Shown here piece by piece: positions 5,865 to 6,642 of a DNA stretch of 6,642 bases. The position numbers and the translations under genes are program-made. Within the stretch, counting starts at the first letter, position 1. Every line of letters starts with the position of its first letter. Source of the DNA: Candidatus Omnitrophota bacterium (GTDB lineage Bacteria; Omnitrophota; Koll11; Gygaellales; Profunditerraquicolaceae); assembly GCA_028712045.1 (NCBI GenBank), contig JAQTRA010000054.1, positions 1 through 6,642 of the forward strand, read 5' to 3'. The notes under the pieces are model-generated. The model did no database searches. It was not told where the DNA came from and saw nothing but the letters and a program-made list of their open reading frames with translations.

Positions 5865-6500
5865 TTATCTTAAACTATCTATCGCCTGCTTAGTATTTTT
5901 AGCGGAAAATATATACGAACCTGCCGCCAAAATATTCGCGCCGGCTAACTTTACTTGTTTTGCCGTGATATTATTTATCCCACCATCAACCGCAATATCT
6001 TTTTTAAAAATTAGCCGCAACTGCTTTATTTTACTTAGCGCGCTGGGAATAAATGCCTGCCCGCCGAAACCCGGGTTCACAGACATCACCAAAACAAAAT
6101 CAACCAGGGGTAATGCTTTTTTAATTTTAGCTAATGGCGTTTGCGGATTTAAAGAAATCCCCAGCTTAACACCATGCCTTTTTAAACCCTTACCAATATC
6201 TGCCAGCTGCTTTAAGCTAACTGTTTCAATATGCACGGTGATCATATTACTTCCGGCATTTACAAAAGCGCCCACGTATTTCTGCGGGTTTTCAATCATC
6301 AAATGCACATCTAAAGGAAGCTTGGTTGACTTACGGATAAACTTTACCACCACCGGACCAATCGTAATATTCGGCACGAAGTGCCCGTCCATCACATCAA
6401 CGTGAATTAAATCCGCCCCTGCGCGTTCGACTTTTTTTAGTTCAGACGCTAAACAGCTAAAATCTGCGGATAATATCGATGGCGCAATTTTTATTTTCAT
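5865..6500 (-). CDS. rpe: ribulose-phosphate 3-epimerase
   Basis: The 211-residue TIM-barrel enzyme interconverts ribulose-5-phosphate and xylulose-5-phosphate in the pentose phosphate or Calvin cycle. All signature elements are present: APSILSADF (6-14), HVDVMDGHFVPN (33-44) with metal ligands His33 and Asp35 (Asp35 also catalytic), DVHLMI (64-69) with His66, MSVNPGFGGQ (139-148) and AVDGGI (170-175) with the catalytic/metal Asp172. The AGSYIF phosphate-binding end (usually AGSAIF) is near residue 193. The length is slightly below the usual 220 or so. The start ATG is preceded by AAGGA at 4 nt spacing and the N-terminus aligns with the family, so the start is secure. No other pentose-phosphate gene is nearby. 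A 142-bp non-coding stretch with an inverted repeat lies upstream. Confidence 0.96.
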   Translation of the reverse strand: MKIKIAPSILSADFSCLASELKKVERAGADLIHVDVMDGHFVPNITIGPVVVKFIRKSTKLPLDVHLMIENPQKYVGAFVNAGSNMITVHIETVSLKQLADIGKGLKRHGVKLGISLNPQTPLAKIKKALPLVDFVLVMSVNPGFGGQAFIPSALSKIKQLRLIFKKDIAVDGGINNITAKQVKLAGANILAAGSYIFSAKNTKQAIDSLR

Positions 6501-6515
6501 ATTTTCCTTCTCATT

Positions 6516-6635
6516 GTAGACAGTGTACGCAAACCATTACAACACAATTACTTACAAAACAAATACTTCTTCCCCCTCTTACCCGTATTTCTTTCATAAC
6601 TAGCTTACTATCAGACACTTACATACACTGTCTAC
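6516..6635. repeat. 120-bp segment bounded by 12-bp perfect inverted repeats, upstream of rpe
   Basis: GTAGACAGTGTA at 6516-6527 is the exact reverse complement of TACACTGTCTAC at 6624-6635. The 96 bp between is AT-rich and non-coding. The layout is that of a small MITE-like element, or of a paired operator upstream of rpe. After the right arm comes TTGTAGA (6636-6642), which repeats the left-arm start, so another copy of the arm may begin at the window edge. No transposase is seen. Confidence 0.6.
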
Positions 6636-6642
6636 TTGTAGA

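Noticed and set aside
5965..6405. Plus-strand 146-residue open frame opposite rpe
   Set aside because: It is antisense to a fully conserved rpe with all catalytic residues, so it is a shadow.

Overview
The window is a compact, single-direction gene block. All seven genes lie on the minus strand, so reading order runs from the right edge to the left. The order is ribulose-phosphate 3-epimerase (rpe), a phosphoglucomutase/phosphomannomutase, six-domain ribosomal protein S1, tyrosyl-tRNA synthetase (tyrS), a SemiSWEET-type small sugar transporter, glucose-1-phosphate thymidylyltransferase (rmlA), and the first 95 codons of an RmlD/epimerase-like Rossmann protein cut by the left edge. The DNA is AT-rich and clearly bacterial. 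The gene mix and the density of short palindromic repeats resemble those of uncultivated PVC-like lineages such as Omnitrophota. That taxonomic guess is weak and rests on general impression only.

Layout from right to left: 6501-6642 is non-coding and carries a 12-bp perfect inverted repeat about 120 bp across, just upstream of rpe. The rpe-mutase gap (68 bp) and the mutase-S1 gap (175 bp) carry two identical copies of a 41-bp element: a 26-bp perfect palindrome plus a perfect DnaA-box sequence. The S1-tyrS gap (80 bp) is mostly a long hairpin with GGGGTCAGATCT arms, of the kind seen in REP-like dispersed elements. The tyrS-SemiSWEET gap (40 bp) holds another, imperfect palindrome built on GGACGTCC, and the tyrS stop codon touches it. 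The last three genes are packed without gaps: the SemiSWEET stop overlaps the rmlA start (ATGA), and rmlA overlaps the partial gene by 8 bp.

Functionally the block mixes central carbon metabolism, translation and nucleotide-sugar synthesis. The hexose mutase could supply glucose-1-phosphate, which RmlA activates to dTDP-glucose. The partial gene looks like a nucleotide-sugar reductase or epimerase, and the SemiSWEET is translationally coupled to rmlA. No rmlB or rmlC is seen in the window.

No new defence system, CRISPR array, RNA gene or transposase was found. The unusual part is the non-coding structure: every intergenic gap has been colonised by a palindromic element. Two of these elements sit so close to genes that they may have changed translation signals (no Shine-Dalgarno before tyrS or SemiSWEET).
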